From Branchiostoma lanceolatum (taxonomy: Eukaryota; Chordata; Leptocardii; Amphioxiformes; Branchiostomatidae), in assembly GCF_035083965.1 (NCBI RefSeq), contig NC_089722.1, positions 38,549,958 through 38,613,957 on the forward strand: 64,000 nt of DNA. The letters are read 5' to 3'. Below, piece after piece: positions 38,101 through 49,333 of this stretch (the first letter of the stretch is position 1; each line of letters opens with the position of its first letter). A program made the position numbers and the translations under genes. Under the pieces are notes generated by a model. That model saw only the letters and a program-made list of their open reading frames with translations, was not told where the DNA came from and ran no database searches.

Positions 38101-40504
38101 CACAGCTTCCGCCGCCACATCACCATGTCATAGATCTCCGCTGACTCCGCGTGCTCCACCAGGGCTTCCAACAGCGCAACAACGTCCTGGGAGGTAGGAA
38201 TGAACGAATGCATGAATGAATTCACATTATTAGTGTATAATTATAACATATATTAAATCCTACATTAAATAATGATGATGACGATGACATAGATTACATG
38301 TATAAATTGTACGTTTAAGGTGCTGTAAGGACCCTATCACACTCGTGCGTATATGCAAATCCGCATGAGTTGCGTATTAACAAGTTTTTGTTTTAGGTTA
38401 AGTTTGCAGCCGAATAAATAATTTCTTTGGTTCGATAACTAGGCTGCATAACGGTGGGCCAAAGTAGGAAACAGTTTAAAAAAATGTTCATGCGCAACTC
38501 ACACGCACTTGAATATTCGCACAAGTGTGACAGGGACATTAGTTGTATATACGCTATTGTTTGGTACGCTACTCGTTTTATACTGTTTGTTGCCAAATGA
38601 TTTTACATGCTCTCCCAAGAAAGAGGAATAAAACACAAGATCATTAAGAAAGAGATATTAATGAACGAACGAATGAATGAATGAACCACGTATGAATGAA
38701 TGACAATGGATGAATGAATAGATGGATGGATGAATGAATGGTTTATTGAGAAAATGATATATAGCAGCCACAGGCTGAATTACGCATTCCTAAAAGATAG
38801 CTGGCGTTAATAAAACACATTAAAGAAAGGGCACTTTAATGAATACAATGCAAAAGTCAAAAAGAAGAGCACAACTTCTAATTCTCGTGACAGAAGAGAC
38901 AGACGATTTGTACAGTACTAGTGCCGATTTCTTATTGATTTTTTTTACATGGAAATCTTTATTGACACAGCGACTTTCGTAAGGTCTTCTACAACTATAC
39001 AAGCAATATGGTATACAAAATGATTAACCTAGGTACAAGTACAGTATACGAATACTTCAACATGTCGAGTTTAACGTATCACTTACGCTACTAGTTCTAA
39101 GATCTAAACATTCTTTGATATATTTACCTATTTGTACACAGTAAGGGTTGTCTCCTTCTATAATGTATTTGAATTTATCTATAGAATGGAATGTATCAAA
39201 TTCTGTTGAGCAAGCGGAAAGAAGGTTGAACAGCTTTGAGCGTTTATCATGATATCATGGACAATCTAGGATAAAGTGCTGTTCATCTTCAATTTATATT
39301 TACAGAAGACTGACCATTTTGTCGAAATCTTCCGGTCCCTTCTCCAGGTAGTTCACTATCTCCACAAACAGCCTGTCGTAGTTCATGGTGGCATTGCGCA
39401 TGCGTATGTACGCCCTCACCCAATCCTCCGGGCTCATCTGAAACAAGATCACGTGACATGAGATATATATGGTATAGTTTATGTACATGTATTTACCTTT
39501 TTGCCTTTGTCATATACGTCTCAATTAATTCCTAAGATATTTATGTTTCCTTCTAAGTTTGTATGTATTAGGTTCTATTGTTAACTAAGTCCATAGCATG
39601 CCTAGAACACGAGATACAGAAGCAAGTCAGTTCTGCTGCAGTGCCAGACAAAGTCGCCAGAAGTTAATTTCTTCTATAGGCACAAACCAAATTTCATGAC
39701 AATCCGTCTGCTTCTTCTTGAGTTATACTGTTCTACCACAGATGCACAGTGCTGCAAACAAACGCTACCAAAAATACAACCTTCCTGGCGAAGGTACTAA
39801 TTTAAAAGAAAGAAAAAAACCTACGTCGGGGGTGATGGTACTTCTCGGCACGGCAATGGCGAGTCTGTCCTCCCTCGGGAGCATGAGGGACTCCCCGTGG
39901 CACACCGGCAGTTTCGCATCAAACGCCGCCAGGTTTTTAATCTACAAGGTGGCAAAGTGGTCTTGTGGTTAGAGTCATTGACTTAGAAGCCAAAGGTTCT
40001 GGGTTCGAATCACTATCTGTCCCCAATGTTGTGCCCTTGGGAAGGGCGCTTTAAACTTTTTTCTTAAATTTTTCATAATCTTATCAAATCAATCGTCTCA
40101 AATTACAATCAATCGTCTCAAATTACAATCACAAATTCTTCCTTATTGGACGAAAAGAAGAGCTTTGGTTAGGATGGGACGTAAAGTCGGAGGTCCCGTG
40201 TTTGAAGAGAACCACACCTCAAGCACATTAAAAAGAAAACCCACCACACTTATGGAAAAGAGTAGGGGTCCTTCCCGGTGTGATTGGCTCAAACTGTACA
40301 GTCTGGTCTAGGTTACGCAGCTTGTACCTACTGTACAAAACTGCTGTGCCTAACAGCAGTTTACCAATTATGTGAAGAAAACAAACAAACAAATTAACAA
40401 ACAAATTAACAAACAAACAAACAAACCTTGTAAGGTTTTATTTCCGGCCTTTTAAACGGCTTCTTAATGGATCTCGGAACCGTTTTCTCGCTTTCCTCCG
40501 CCAT
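38034..40504 (-). CDS. Four-exon gene, 156-aa protein of unknown function
   Basis: Minus-strand exons are 40427-40504, 39825-39941, 39315-39437 and 38034-38186, all joined in phase 0. The protein begins MAEESEKTVPRSIKKPFKRP, with a basic Lys/Arg-rich N-terminus. It continues through LPREDRLAIAVPRSTITPD and a helical middle (WVRAYIRMRNATMNYDRLF, EKGPEDFDKM). It ends in a leucine-rich helix and a Trp/Tyr-rich tail (VMWRRKLWQMKVSSGW, IWYDYNDY). No signal peptide, membrane span or catalytic motif is visible. I do not recognise the family. The ATG context (aaatatggcgg) resembles a YY1 site at the start codon. Intron positions carry a LINE fragment, a SINE, a MITE and a GAAT microsatellite. The evidence is phase-consistent splice signals and coherent protein composition. 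Confidence 0.7.
38326..38541. mobile_element. MITE with long imperfect inverted ends
   Basis: About 45 bp at the left end (gaccctatcacactcgtgcg, then catgagttgcg) is inverted-complementary, with mismatches, to the right end (gcgcaactcacacgc, then cacaagtgtgacaggga). No coding capacity. It lies in the last intron of the 156-aa gene. Confidence 0.7.
38655..38745. repeat. GAAT/GATG microsatellite
   Basis: Imperfect runs of gaatgaat, gatggatg and tgaatgaatg. Confidence 0.85.
39050..39293 (-). mobile_element. LINE remnant, reverse-transcriptase ORF tail
   Basis: The minus strand reads IEDEQHFILDCP, then a stop, then YHDKRSKLFNLL and KYIIEGDNP. This matches the 'vEDeeHFll.Cp.Y...R..l' phrase near the C-terminus of many LINE polyproteins. 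It lies in an intron of the 156-aa gene, ending about 20 bp from the exon 3 splice donor. Confidence 0.7.
39944..40420 (+). mobile_element. tRNA-derived SINE
   Basis: The head (ggtggcaaagtggtcttgtgg) has an A-box-like start, and ggttctgggttcgaatc is a good B box, as in a tRNA. The common body phrase gttgtgcccttgggaagg and a unique body follow, then an (acaa)n-type tail at 40377-40425. Its first bases abut the splice acceptor of exon 2 of the minus-strand 156-aa gene. Confidence 0.75.
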
Positions 40505-41529
40505 ATTTGATGTTGACTTGTCTTCAGTTTTTGGAAAACAGAAAACAAGACTAAAGTTAGATTAAGTAAGATAATTAGCAGCAACTTATGTGTACAGTGC
40601 ATCAATAGTATTTTTCCATTGTGCTGTATATTTATTATTGTATATTTTCAAATGTACTTTAATTAGTATTTAGTAATTTATCATTGATTGTATGTCTGTG
40701 AACTGAATGGCGTACTACAACTTGCCCCCCTCCCCCTACTCTGGTTAGGCGCACTAAATGTATGTTGGCTCCATGCCCAGCTTATATACGAACTTGAACC
40801 GAGTAAAATTAGATATCGAAGTCCACATCGGTTTGCCATGCATTTCCAGGGTGTACTTTCCATGATATAACGACAACATACAGTATTTTTAAGGGTAGCT
40901 ACACCCCTATATATAACGTTATATATCAAATTTGAATAGTGTTTCCAATATCAACATTGCGCATGAACTAGAGCAAGGGGCAACTGCGTCTTGCAGCAAC
41001 CTCCGGTGACACATGAGTAGGTTTGTCCTATATTAATATATAACATTCTATCAGTTTGAAGCCTACCTTCTCTTAGCTATAGCTCGACTGCAAGCAAGCC
41101 TTTACGCATGGCATTAACGTTCACGTTCACACACATAGATTTAACGTTACTATCTTGTCTTGTCAGCAGGGATATCATTTCGCAATAGCCAGTTGGGCAG
41201 CCCTGTCTGTAACGTTACATGTCAATCACAGCCAAACCAATGAATAAGAATAGATACGATAATTCAATTAACTAACCTGAGAATACGGAACTGGGAATGT
41301 TTTCGAACCGTCTTGCTTGTTTGTCCACAGAGACCGTTATTATGAACTGCGCAATGCTTTTGAGTGAAGTACCGGCCGCTAGGCGCCGCTTGGCATTACT
41401 GGGATAGGCCGGCGGTATCGCGTTACAGGAGTAAAGTAATGGGTCACTGTCACGGTGCCACTGGCGGCCACGCAGTTTTCTTTTGAGAGTTTGATTCTGA
41501 AGTGGTCATGAATATATGTATAACCCGTG
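40505..41529. other. Upstream region between divergent genes
   Basis: This region lies between the minus-strand 156-aa gene and the SINE/foldback cluster upstream of the C45 gene. A tatatataacgttatata palindrome-like stretch is at about 40909-40926. No coding exon is seen. Confidence 0.4.
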
Positions 41530-41945
41530 ATATGCTATAATGTTGCGCCCTTGGGAAAGGCACTTTACACGGCTTTCCTCACTTCACTCAGGTGAAAAGT
41601 GCCTAGCTTCGGTTAGGGACGTCCCTCAGATATGACCTTGAATGGAGGTCAGGGGAACCGATTGTGATCTGTCAGAATCTCCGATTCTGTCCGTAGAAAT
41701 CCTGATCGGAGTTTGCAATTCAATGATATTCACTTAATAAAGACAATTTGAACTTTTATACTTCGATTTACATGTCATTTTAGATCAATGACTTCACTTG
41801 AAGTTTAGGATCTGTAAATGGCAGACCACTACATATAACAAAATTCGTAGAATCATGATCAGAGTTTGTATCGATATAGACTCTGATCACGATCTCTACC
41901 GGTAGAATCTGCGATTCTGTCAGATCACAACCTCTACCCTGATAA
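41530..41945. mobile_element. SINE tail followed by a foldback element
   Basis: ttgcgcccttgggaaaggc and cggttagggacgtccc at 41545-41620 are the body of the same SINE family seen at 39.9, 45.7 and 63.2 kb. From about 41656, gattgtgatctgtcagaatc and the closing ctgattctgtcagatcacaacctc-like segment at about 41905-41935 are inverted repeats around an AT-rich core with a second inner pair (gatcggagtttg / gatcagagtttg). A relative of the right end lies at about 60225-60285. Confidence 0.55.
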
Positions 41946-42138
41946 ATACGTCACTACTGACGAAACATAATTCAAGAGCGACAGTCTCTGCCACATAAGT
42001 CACATCTGACCCTCGGTCTGCCTTAAGCTTAGTTGCAAAGTTCTGAATTGGTTCTGATTTCATTAAAAGAAAGAGAAAGGAAGGAAAAAAAAGAAAAAAT
42101 GCTAGCTGTAGAAACCGTCATTTGCTTGGGTGACCCCA

Positions 42139-42146
42139 TGACGTCA
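42139..42146. promoter_or_regulatory. CRE palindrome TGACGTCA (first of two)
   Basis: A perfect 8-bp cAMP-response element, 241 bp before the C45 gene ATG. A second lies 43 bp downstream. Confidence 0.55.
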
Positions 42147-42181
42147 TTTGCCTGAGGGCATCCCTGACCCCGCCTGACCCC

Positions 42182-42189
42182 TGACGTCA
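42182..42189. promoter_or_regulatory. CRE palindrome TGACGTCA (second of two)
   Basis: A second perfect site, 198 bp before the ATG, in GC-richer promoter-like DNA. Binding by CREB/ATF-type factors is inferred only from the motif. Confidence 0.55.
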
Positions 42190-42379
42190 CAGGGCGGTCG
42201 AGTCCTCCTTTTCCAGTACGGGGAGGGCATTATTCAGCAGGCCGGGAATGGAGCGAGACGGGTCTTAGCGTTGCTTTCTGTACATGCTAACTGTGTTCTT
42301 GAGGTAGTGAGCAGACCACGTCTTAGCCCAGGTCTCAAGACGTACACTGATTTCTCAAGCTGAGTCTTCAGCCCTCGCC

Positions 42380-45300
42380 ATGGCTCTGCGCATCCTGCAC
42401 GTCACTGGAACACATCGAGAGATCGGTCTGCAGGTCGGCAGGACCTTCAGACGACAGATCCAAGACTTCCTGCAGAAGTACGACAAATTCCGGACACTTC
42501 TACTACCGTTCCTCGACTCTACGGAAGGGAGAAAGGTGTACGAAGGTCAGTGACCCTTATTACATCTCCAAGCAGATGTTGGGTTCGGATTGTCTTTTCC
42601 AACGTCTGATTGGATATAACAGGTTACAAAATCGTTGTTAGGTACAAATTCGTAGTCTCCACCAGACTAACTACGCCGGCTATATGGAAAATATTTGCCA
42701 GGGTTTCATTTGCCTACGCGGACGAAATGTGATCTCCGCCGTGGACTAACTCTAGTAGCTAATTATTCCTTTTTTTGCCTAATTCTACGATCCATACGCC
42801 CGTAGAAGGGCCTGCTGGAGGCTAAAAAATTTGAGTGATGGTGAATATAGGTACTGAATAGAAATATACGCTGAAGTTAAGCCGTAACAAAGGCAATTAT
42901 TGTATAACTGCTACACATTTTTCCAGTTGAGTAGGTGCGATTCCCCAAGGGTCACGTAATCCTGTGGCCTATTGAATATTCTAAACGGTCAGTGGCGGAA
43001 AAATCTGCACCAAAAAAACTTAAAAGTCTAAATCAAGTGTGTTCAAGATGCACCCATGAGAGGCGACTTAAACTTAGCGAAGTAAGCAAACAAAAACCAA
43101 AGAAAAGAAGAAGAAAAGGAAAAGAAAAGAAGACAGACAGGACAAGACCAGAGTGTGACGTGTAACGCAGATCCAGACAAAGTTGCCCGGGGCGTTGGGT
43201 CACACTTTGCATATAACACCAGCTTCTTCCGACTCTAAAGCCCATATCTCACTGGACCCGCGGCACGTTGGCGACATCGTTGTGTCCTAAAATGGATTTG
43301 TGTTACCCTTGACTTCATAATGAAAATATCATGCAAAACTTAGAAGTGTGACTAAAAAATCAACAACGCACGCAAGGCGCAAAAAGATTTGTGTTTATCG
43401 ATGAAATTCGTTGAGCGCACTGTCAGATCACTAGGTCGCCAACGTGCCGCGGGTCCAGTGAGATAGGGACCGTAGAGTCTCCCAGTTCTAACCGAGAAAT
43501 CAAATTGGTGCGGCTTAATCTTACAGAGTAACTGTTCAACATTTGATTTCATATGGCCCAAGCCAACTCCACTGGAAAATTATTCAACCTATTTGGCCAA
43601 TTTCTCCTACTTTCCCAGCAAACCGAGTCTGGTAGAGACTGTATGGAACCAGAATATGTATCGGTTATTCCTAGATCAGGGGGTACCAGTGTGTTGCACT
43701 TGGGCCGATTTTTAAAGTGTCAATTTTTCCACTTTCAGTAGATACAATTGTACTACAGGTGTATACCATGCATGGCACTTTTTGATTTTTTTGATAGCGA
43801 CAAGTGGTTTGAAAGTTGTGCTCTTTGACAGACGAATTTTAGTATTATATAGCATAGTAGGCAGTGCACGGACACTACAGAAAAAAGCTCTCTTCCTCTA
43901 CCACTTCTTAATGTTGACAAAATGTTAAATGGGGTAACACAAATAACTATCGTTTTATTAACAATTATTGTTTTATCATTATTAGGCCGACTACTCTCTC
44001 TTCGCTGCCAGGGGCTGAATTGCGAGAATCGCAAGGGGTCTGGAGTAGCCTCCGTTGCAGACTCCTTCCAGCTGTTTTTTTTCTTTTTCAAGTTACAGTT
44101 TTATTGTTACATCTTTACTTTACTACATCAAAGGAGGTCCTTGCTACAACGTCCTTCCCGGCCAGCGATTAGAAAAAAATGTAATAGTAAATAAGAAAAC
44201 AATAACTTGACAAAATGATTTTTTTGAGTGATTTTTTTATTGCACAACAATTGCATTAGTGACAATGTATGGCAATGTACAGATAACATCATTAACAATC
44301 TAGGTGTATCTTTTTTACAATTCTAATTACTACTTTAATCTACTTTACTAATTTACTATATCAATATACAGAGGTAACTAAACGGAACTATTCTAAATAT
44401 CAAATTGCATATTTCTAGGCTGCTTTGCGACTTTACGTTCGTCAAATCTCATTGAGGAATAGTACAGTTTGTATTGGCCTATGAATGCATTAACTTTTGT
44501 CTGTTATCATTATAGGTAGAACATATCATTAGAAAGTGATATTCGTCTTCAACACTATCTAGGAAAACACCCGGAAGGAGTCTGCAACGGAGGCTATGTT
44601 TGGAGCGGCTGCCATTCGGCGTGCAGGTGACCTCAATACGACAATCATGCCCCATGAGCGGCCATAGGAGATTTAATGCCTGTAACGTTACATTTTCCCA
44701 GGGTACTTGAAGGTGGCCCAGTCTGTGTACCCGCAGTACATGGAGGAAGTTCAGGGGACGGCGGAGGGGGCGGAGGTGTCGTTTGAACACCTGTTCCTCC
44801 TACACTGTCGTCCTGAGATACTCCTCATGCTGAAGAGTAAGCAGGAAAATGTGGACGAAACTTCAGGTGCGTTCTTCTACCTCGTTTTACAGTTGGCACA
44901 CGCAGTTACAAGTTCTGAGGGGGTGAATATACTGTAAATTATGGCGTCGCGGTGGCGCAGTGGCAGGGTGCTTGACCCAGAAACCAAACCCACAACACAA
45001 AGTTCGAATACAACTTTCGAGTTCGTTAACACTGTGCCCTTGGGAAAAAGGGGCCCCGTCGGGTTTACGGGATATTTTTTCCAACATTCGGGCCTGAACC
45101 GAACGTGGCCCAGTGGGATACCCTGAGGCTACCGGGCTATTTTGGAGCACGGTCGAGGCCTCGGGAATTATCTAACTCAGAGTTAAGATCAGGGACCCAG
45201 TAACAAATAGATGCCGTGACTTAATCGTGAGAACACCGAGATACCCATAGGTATCTGGCGGTCCACCGGGACAAATGTGTGGCTACGGGGCCCAACCGGG

Positions 45301-48300
45301 GCTACACCCCCTACGGGCACCGGCGAAAATGTGGCCCAAGCATTACAGCAGTATAATATGTTTTCCTTTTTTTTCTAGGTTGTACATCAGTGTTCCTGAA
45401 CTTCTGCAATGGTCCCAGGCTCCTAGCTCACAACGAGGATGCCGACGCAAACGTTCAAAAGCTCGGATACATCGTCGTGGCGAACGTCAAACCGTACCAG
45501 CTCCCGAACGGAGACGTTTTGCCCGAGGAGAACTTCACGTCGTTCTGCTACCCTGGGATTCTACCTGGGGTGGCGTACGCGTACAACTCTCACGGTGTCT
45601 GCTTCTCCACCAATGCACAGCTAGCAAAATCACTGAAATCTGACAGAATAGGTGAGTGAAAGGAGGTTCTAGCTTGTATTGTCTAACCGGTAGTGTTGAA
45701 CTCGGAATCAATAGGTCCCGAGTTCGATAGTCACCCTGCCCCGACGTTGTGTCCTTGTGAAATGCACTTTACACTACCTTTACGGACGGTGGAGTGACGC
45801 CCACCGAGCCTATTCGGCTAATCTGTCAAACTGTGTGCCAAAAACACACTGCGGATCTGTTTGCCGATGTGCTAATATCTAGCACATTTTCCACTGAGAA
45901 CCGTTAATTCTTTGAATATTTTTTATAACCGGTAAACCGCCTCATGGCGTAACACACCAGGTTTGTATTAAAAAATACATACAAGCTGCCTATCCGGACA
46001 TATCTATTTCATCGTTTCAGTGAGCCTTAATAGATCGAGGTCATTTTCCTTTTATTTTCCTTTTACCCTTGCATTTCTACCCCTTTTTTCTTGCAGTTCG
46101 CCACTTCATGAACCGCGCCCTCCTAACGGCCTCTTCCGTGGAACATGCTGTGGACATCCTCAAGAACACTCCTGTGGGCGTGGCCTTGGGGTTCTGTAGT
46201 AACCTAGCAACTCTCCATGGCGACAGGGGGAGGATGTACTCTATAGAGTGTGCGCCGACCGAAGGGGAGTCATCTGGCACTCTGGTCTCTGTACGAGGGA
46301 TAGAACAAGCAGAGAAGGGTTCTGTCGGCCATTACTATCACTACAACATGTAAGTGGCTGGTCACTGAAAATATCTAAACTTAAGCTTGCTTTGTTTAAT
46401 TTATTTGTTGATGTTATAAACATTTGGGTAGTACCTTCAGTCAAGCTAGACTGACTTACAAAAAGTACAAACATAGGAGTAAATGAATGATACTTAAGAT
46501 AGCACAAAAACAGAAGGCTGGTAGGAAAACGTGAATCTAACTATATTCACTCCCTCAGGAACTGTGCGTACAAAGGTAAAGAATGTTCCCCCAAACCCTG
46601 TTTTATATCGTAGAACCCGATCGGAAACACAAATAATCACTATAAATTATAGTGATTATTTGTGTTTCCGATCGGGTTCTACGTTTCAAATCTGGGAGCC
46701 AAACGAGTTAGATTGATCTTTAGTTCGCTCATTTCATTTAATTCATGGTTTATGTTGTTGCACCTGGTTTTGGCATGAATAAGTGCCTCAATTGAACGTT
46801 CCTTCAGACTCTTGTCTAATGGCACATGGTGGCAAGTTTAGATCCTTGCAGCTTCAATTGCAAGGCATATTTTATTTGGGTGGGGTTACTAGCCCTTCCC
46901 CTTTAATGTGCTCGAGGCATCTCCTCAAACACGGGGTGACCCCCATTTTACGTCTCTTCTGAAAGACGGTTACAGCCCCAACCGAGATGTCCCCAACCCA
47001 GGATCTAGCCCGGGTCTAGATCTCCCAGTTGGTAACTAATTGGAACCAGGAGCTCATCTGTGAGGCTTCTACCAGTTGAGCCATAGGGGCATTCCGAAGA
47101 TAGATTGATGTGACATTACTAATTATAAGTGATTATACCACCACTATCTACTATACAGGTATGACCACCTGGACACACCACAGTGGCGAACTCCTAGTTC
47201 CCAACACAGGAAGGCACGTGCTGATGAAATGGAGGCGGCTAAGACAGTGCAAGACGTGCTCAACTTTCTTGGTGTGTATAAGATTCTGTTTTATCCTTTC
47301 CAGTAACTTAAATATAAATCTATATTTCAAGCACAGGGTTCTCTGAACATAGGGGTATCTCTGAACATAAGGGTGTCACTGTTAGAGCATAGGGGTGTCG
47401 GAACATAGGAGTGAGGGAACGTAGGGGTGTCGGAACAAAGGAGTGAGTTAACATAGGGGTGTCGGAACGTAGGAATGTCAGAACATAGAGATGTCGGAAC
47501 ACAGGCGTCGGACCATAGGCCGGGTATCGGGACATAGGGGTGTTAGAACACAGGGGCGTTGCAGCATAGGGCTGTCGGAATATAGGGATGTTGGAACATA
47601 GTGGTGTCGGAACACGGGCATCGTGTCAGAACATAGGGGTGTCATGCACAGGGATGTCGGAACATATGGTTGCTGTCGGAACATAGGGCTGTCGGAACAT
47701 ATAGGGCTGTAGAAGCATGGTTATCGGAACACAGGGGTGTCGGGACATCGGGTTGTCGGAACATAGGGCTGTAGAAACATATGGTTGTCGGAACAAAGGG
47801 GTGTCGGGACATCGGAACATAGAGCGTCCCATGTCCACGATCAGACATAACTCTTTGCAAGTTGACACAGTGTCTAACAACAAGAGTCTCTTTCTTTCAG
47901 GTGACACAAAAGACCCAGACTACCCGGTCTATCGGACTGGAACAATGAAAGATCTAGTCATAACAGCAACAACAGGTAACCATTTTACACTCAACACTTA
48001 TCATAGTAGCATGGAAAAAAAGCCGTCCTCAGTGTTCTTCCATCATAATGTTTGGCAGTGGTCATAAAAAAACACCCTTTCGAATTCCCTATTCGCTTTC
48101 AATACAAGTTTTGTGACAGTCCTATCTAAGCCATCCAATTATCAATTATAGTCAAGGGCAAGTTGTTAAAATGCCTGTTAAATGAAAGTTCCTCTATCAT
48201 TCACGTAGGAATTTTGTTTGTCCACTCTGTGCTCTTTGGTAGAACAAATGAGCTATTTGTCGTGACGTCATAGAAAGGACTCTCACATACGAATGGTCTC

Positions 48301-48499
48301 TGTGATGTAATGTCCCGATGAATACTAGCGGCCTTCTTTGGTCCTGCAGGAGAACGTCTGGTTTTTTTAAATGTCTTTTTTAATCTTCTTCTTTTCCTTT
48401 CCAGCCGTTTTCGACCTTGAAGCTGGAGAGTTAGAAATCTACACAGGCAACCCCAAGACTCAACCAGAGCCAGACTGCGTTTTCCACCTCTGTGCGTAG
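42380..48499 (+). CDS. Peptidase C45 / acyltransferase-like Ntn hydrolase, seven exons
   Basis: Exons 42380-42545, 44702-44866, 45379-45651, 46097-46349, 47159-47271, 47901-47975 and 48405-48499 join in consistent phase to a 379-aa protein. The ATG sits in cgccatggc. The N-terminal motif is THREIGLQVGRTFRRQI. Gly111-Cys112 (ETSGCTSVFLNF) matches the self-cleavage site of penicillin acyltransferase (IAT) and of Drosophila Tan, which would free Cys112 as the nucleophile. AHNEDAD (127-133), PGILPGVAYAYNSHGVCFSTN and GFCSNLATLHGDRG (233-246, with candidate oxyanion Asn237) are family blocks. Length matches the family. No signal peptide and no peroxisomal C-terminus (it ends HLCA), so it is probably cytosolic. 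The substrate is unknown; hydrolysis of a small amide such as an N-beta-alanyl amine is plausible by analogy with Tan. Confidence 0.88.
43249..43466. mobile_element. MITE in intron 1 of the C45 gene
   Basis: The ends ctcactggacccgcggcacg and cgtgccgcgggtccagtgag are near-perfect inverted repeats of about 28 bp. A related element with ggacccgcgacgcg ends lies at 49508-49733. No coding capacity. Confidence 0.85.
44220..44600 (-). mobile_element. LINE remnant, 3' end
   Basis: The minus strand reads RSKHSLRCRLLPGVFLDS, then VEDEYHFLMICSTYNDNRQK, the usual C-terminal phrase of LINE polyproteins. An AT-rich 3' tail with an aataaa-like end follows. It lies in intron 1 of the C45 gene, about 100 bp from exon 2. 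Confidence 0.7.
44943..45345 (+). mobile_element. tRNA-derived SINE (long form) in intron 2
   Basis: The head gtcgcggtggcgcagtggc has an A box, and aaagttcgaat is a B-box remnant. The body continues with gtgcccttgggaaa, ggctaccgggctatt and gagcacggtcgagg. A relative on the minus strand lies at 51400-51535. Confidence 0.7.
45675..45930 (+). mobile_element. tRNA-derived SINE in intron 3
   Basis: It starts taaccggtagtgttgaactc and includes ggtcccgagttcgatag (B box), gttgtgtccttgtgaaatgc, gacgcccaccgagcctatt and cacactgcggatctg. It matches the copy at 63075-63335, which is on the opposite strand. Confidence 0.8.
46609..46683. repeat. Perfect 75-bp palindrome
   Basis: The 37-bp arms 46609-46645 and 46647-46683 are exact reverse complements around a single central base. 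The arm starts cgtagaacccgatcgg. It lies in intron 4 of the C45 gene. As RNA it would form a long hairpin, and as DNA a cruciform. It is probably a small foldback element. Confidence 0.9.
46866..47095 (-). mobile_element. tRNA-derived SINE, second family
   Basis: On the minus strand the head reads gcccctatggctcaactgg, a good tRNA A box, then gctcctggttccaatt (B-box-like). The body has agacccgggctagatcctgg and gacgtaaaatgggggtcacc. It lies in intron 4, about 65 bp before exon 5. Confidence 0.7.
47340..47825. repeat. Minisatellite, gtcggaacataggggt units
   Basis: About 25 imperfect units of 16-20 bp (gtcggaacataggggt and variants) fill most of intron 5 of the C45 gene. They create four overlapping Tyr/Pro/Thr-rich open frames that are artefacts. 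Confidence 0.9.
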
Positions 48500-48580
48500 A
48501 TGAACTCTGTGTAGACTCTCTTAAAAAAACGCTGATACACTAGGACTGATCAGCAATGTGTTACTGTTGATTGTAGCTCT

Positions 48581-48888
48581 TAAGAGCCAATGTCTGAAAG
48601 GTTAGGCATTGGTCTTAAAATATCCTTTTGAGTTTTGCGCTACGTTAAAGCATCTGGCAGTGAGCGCGCCCTAAACTTTGCCAATTTCCATGTTCTCGCC
48701 ATACAAAAATCTGCCAAAATGGCCCCGAAACTTGATTGGGCTGTTGCCATGGCAACGATGGGTGTTGAGCGGAAAGAAAGCTTTTTTCAGGGGTTGTGGG
48801 CCAAGTACTATCTCTGTGCAAAATATGAGCCAAATCGATTTTCTGACCGTGAGCACTATTGTTTGACCCTTACAGACATTGGCTCTTA
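48581..48888. mobile_element. MITE with taagagccaatgtctg ends
   Basis: taagagccaatgtctga at 48581 and tacagacattggctctta ending at 48888 are inverted ends. The GC-rich interior is open on both strands for 60-100 codons but looks non-coding. It starts about 80 bp after the C45 stop codon. Confidence 0.75.
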
Positions 48889-49139
48889 AAAGTCCAATGG
48901 AAGGAAACATCGGATGGTGTTGGGTTGGATGCTTTGGAGCAAAACGTGAGCCAAGTAATATACATGGGCACATGGCAGTATATATATATTGCTATAATGG
49001 TCCAATGGTGATTGTAAAGGTACACTTCCTCATGGTGTACTTACTGTAAAGAAATAAGATCACACACACAGACAGTACATGGCAGTATGGTATAGCACAT
49101 TTTTTTTATCATCATTCCATGGTGTTATCATTCCTATTA

Positions 49140-49333
49140 ATGCTACGGTCCCATTTCCATTCCGGGGCCCGGCCGAGCTGTATGCGAAAACGAAAAAAAT
49201 GTATTTCGGGAAAATACACAATATATGGTTAGAAGTAATTTTTTAACATGTCTTTTGTTGTCTTTTATATCATATCTTTCGTTCCCACAAGCTGCCCGGC
49301 CGGTCCCCGCGTTGGAAATGGGACCGTAGCATA
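49140..49333. mobile_element. Foldback element
   Basis: About 36-bp arms, atgctacggtcccatttcc at the left and ggaaatgggaccgtagcat at the right, continue inward into ggcccggcc/ggccggtcc. The core is AT-rich. No coding capacity. Confidence 0.85.

Noticed and set aside
39944-40020. A genuine tRNA gene
   Set aside because: A and B boxes are present but the cloverleaf arms do not pair, and the SINE body phrase ccttgggaa follows; it is a SINE head. The same holds for the heads at 44.9, 45.7, 47.1 and 63.3 kb.
47320-47907. Several minus-strand open frames rich in Phe/Arg/Pro/Thr/Tyr
   Set aside because: They are translations of the gtcggaacataggggt minisatellite within a C45 gene intron.
48635-48889. 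84-codon open frame after the C45 gene
   Set aside because: It lies entirely inside a MITE with inverted ends and is mirrored by open frames on the other strand.
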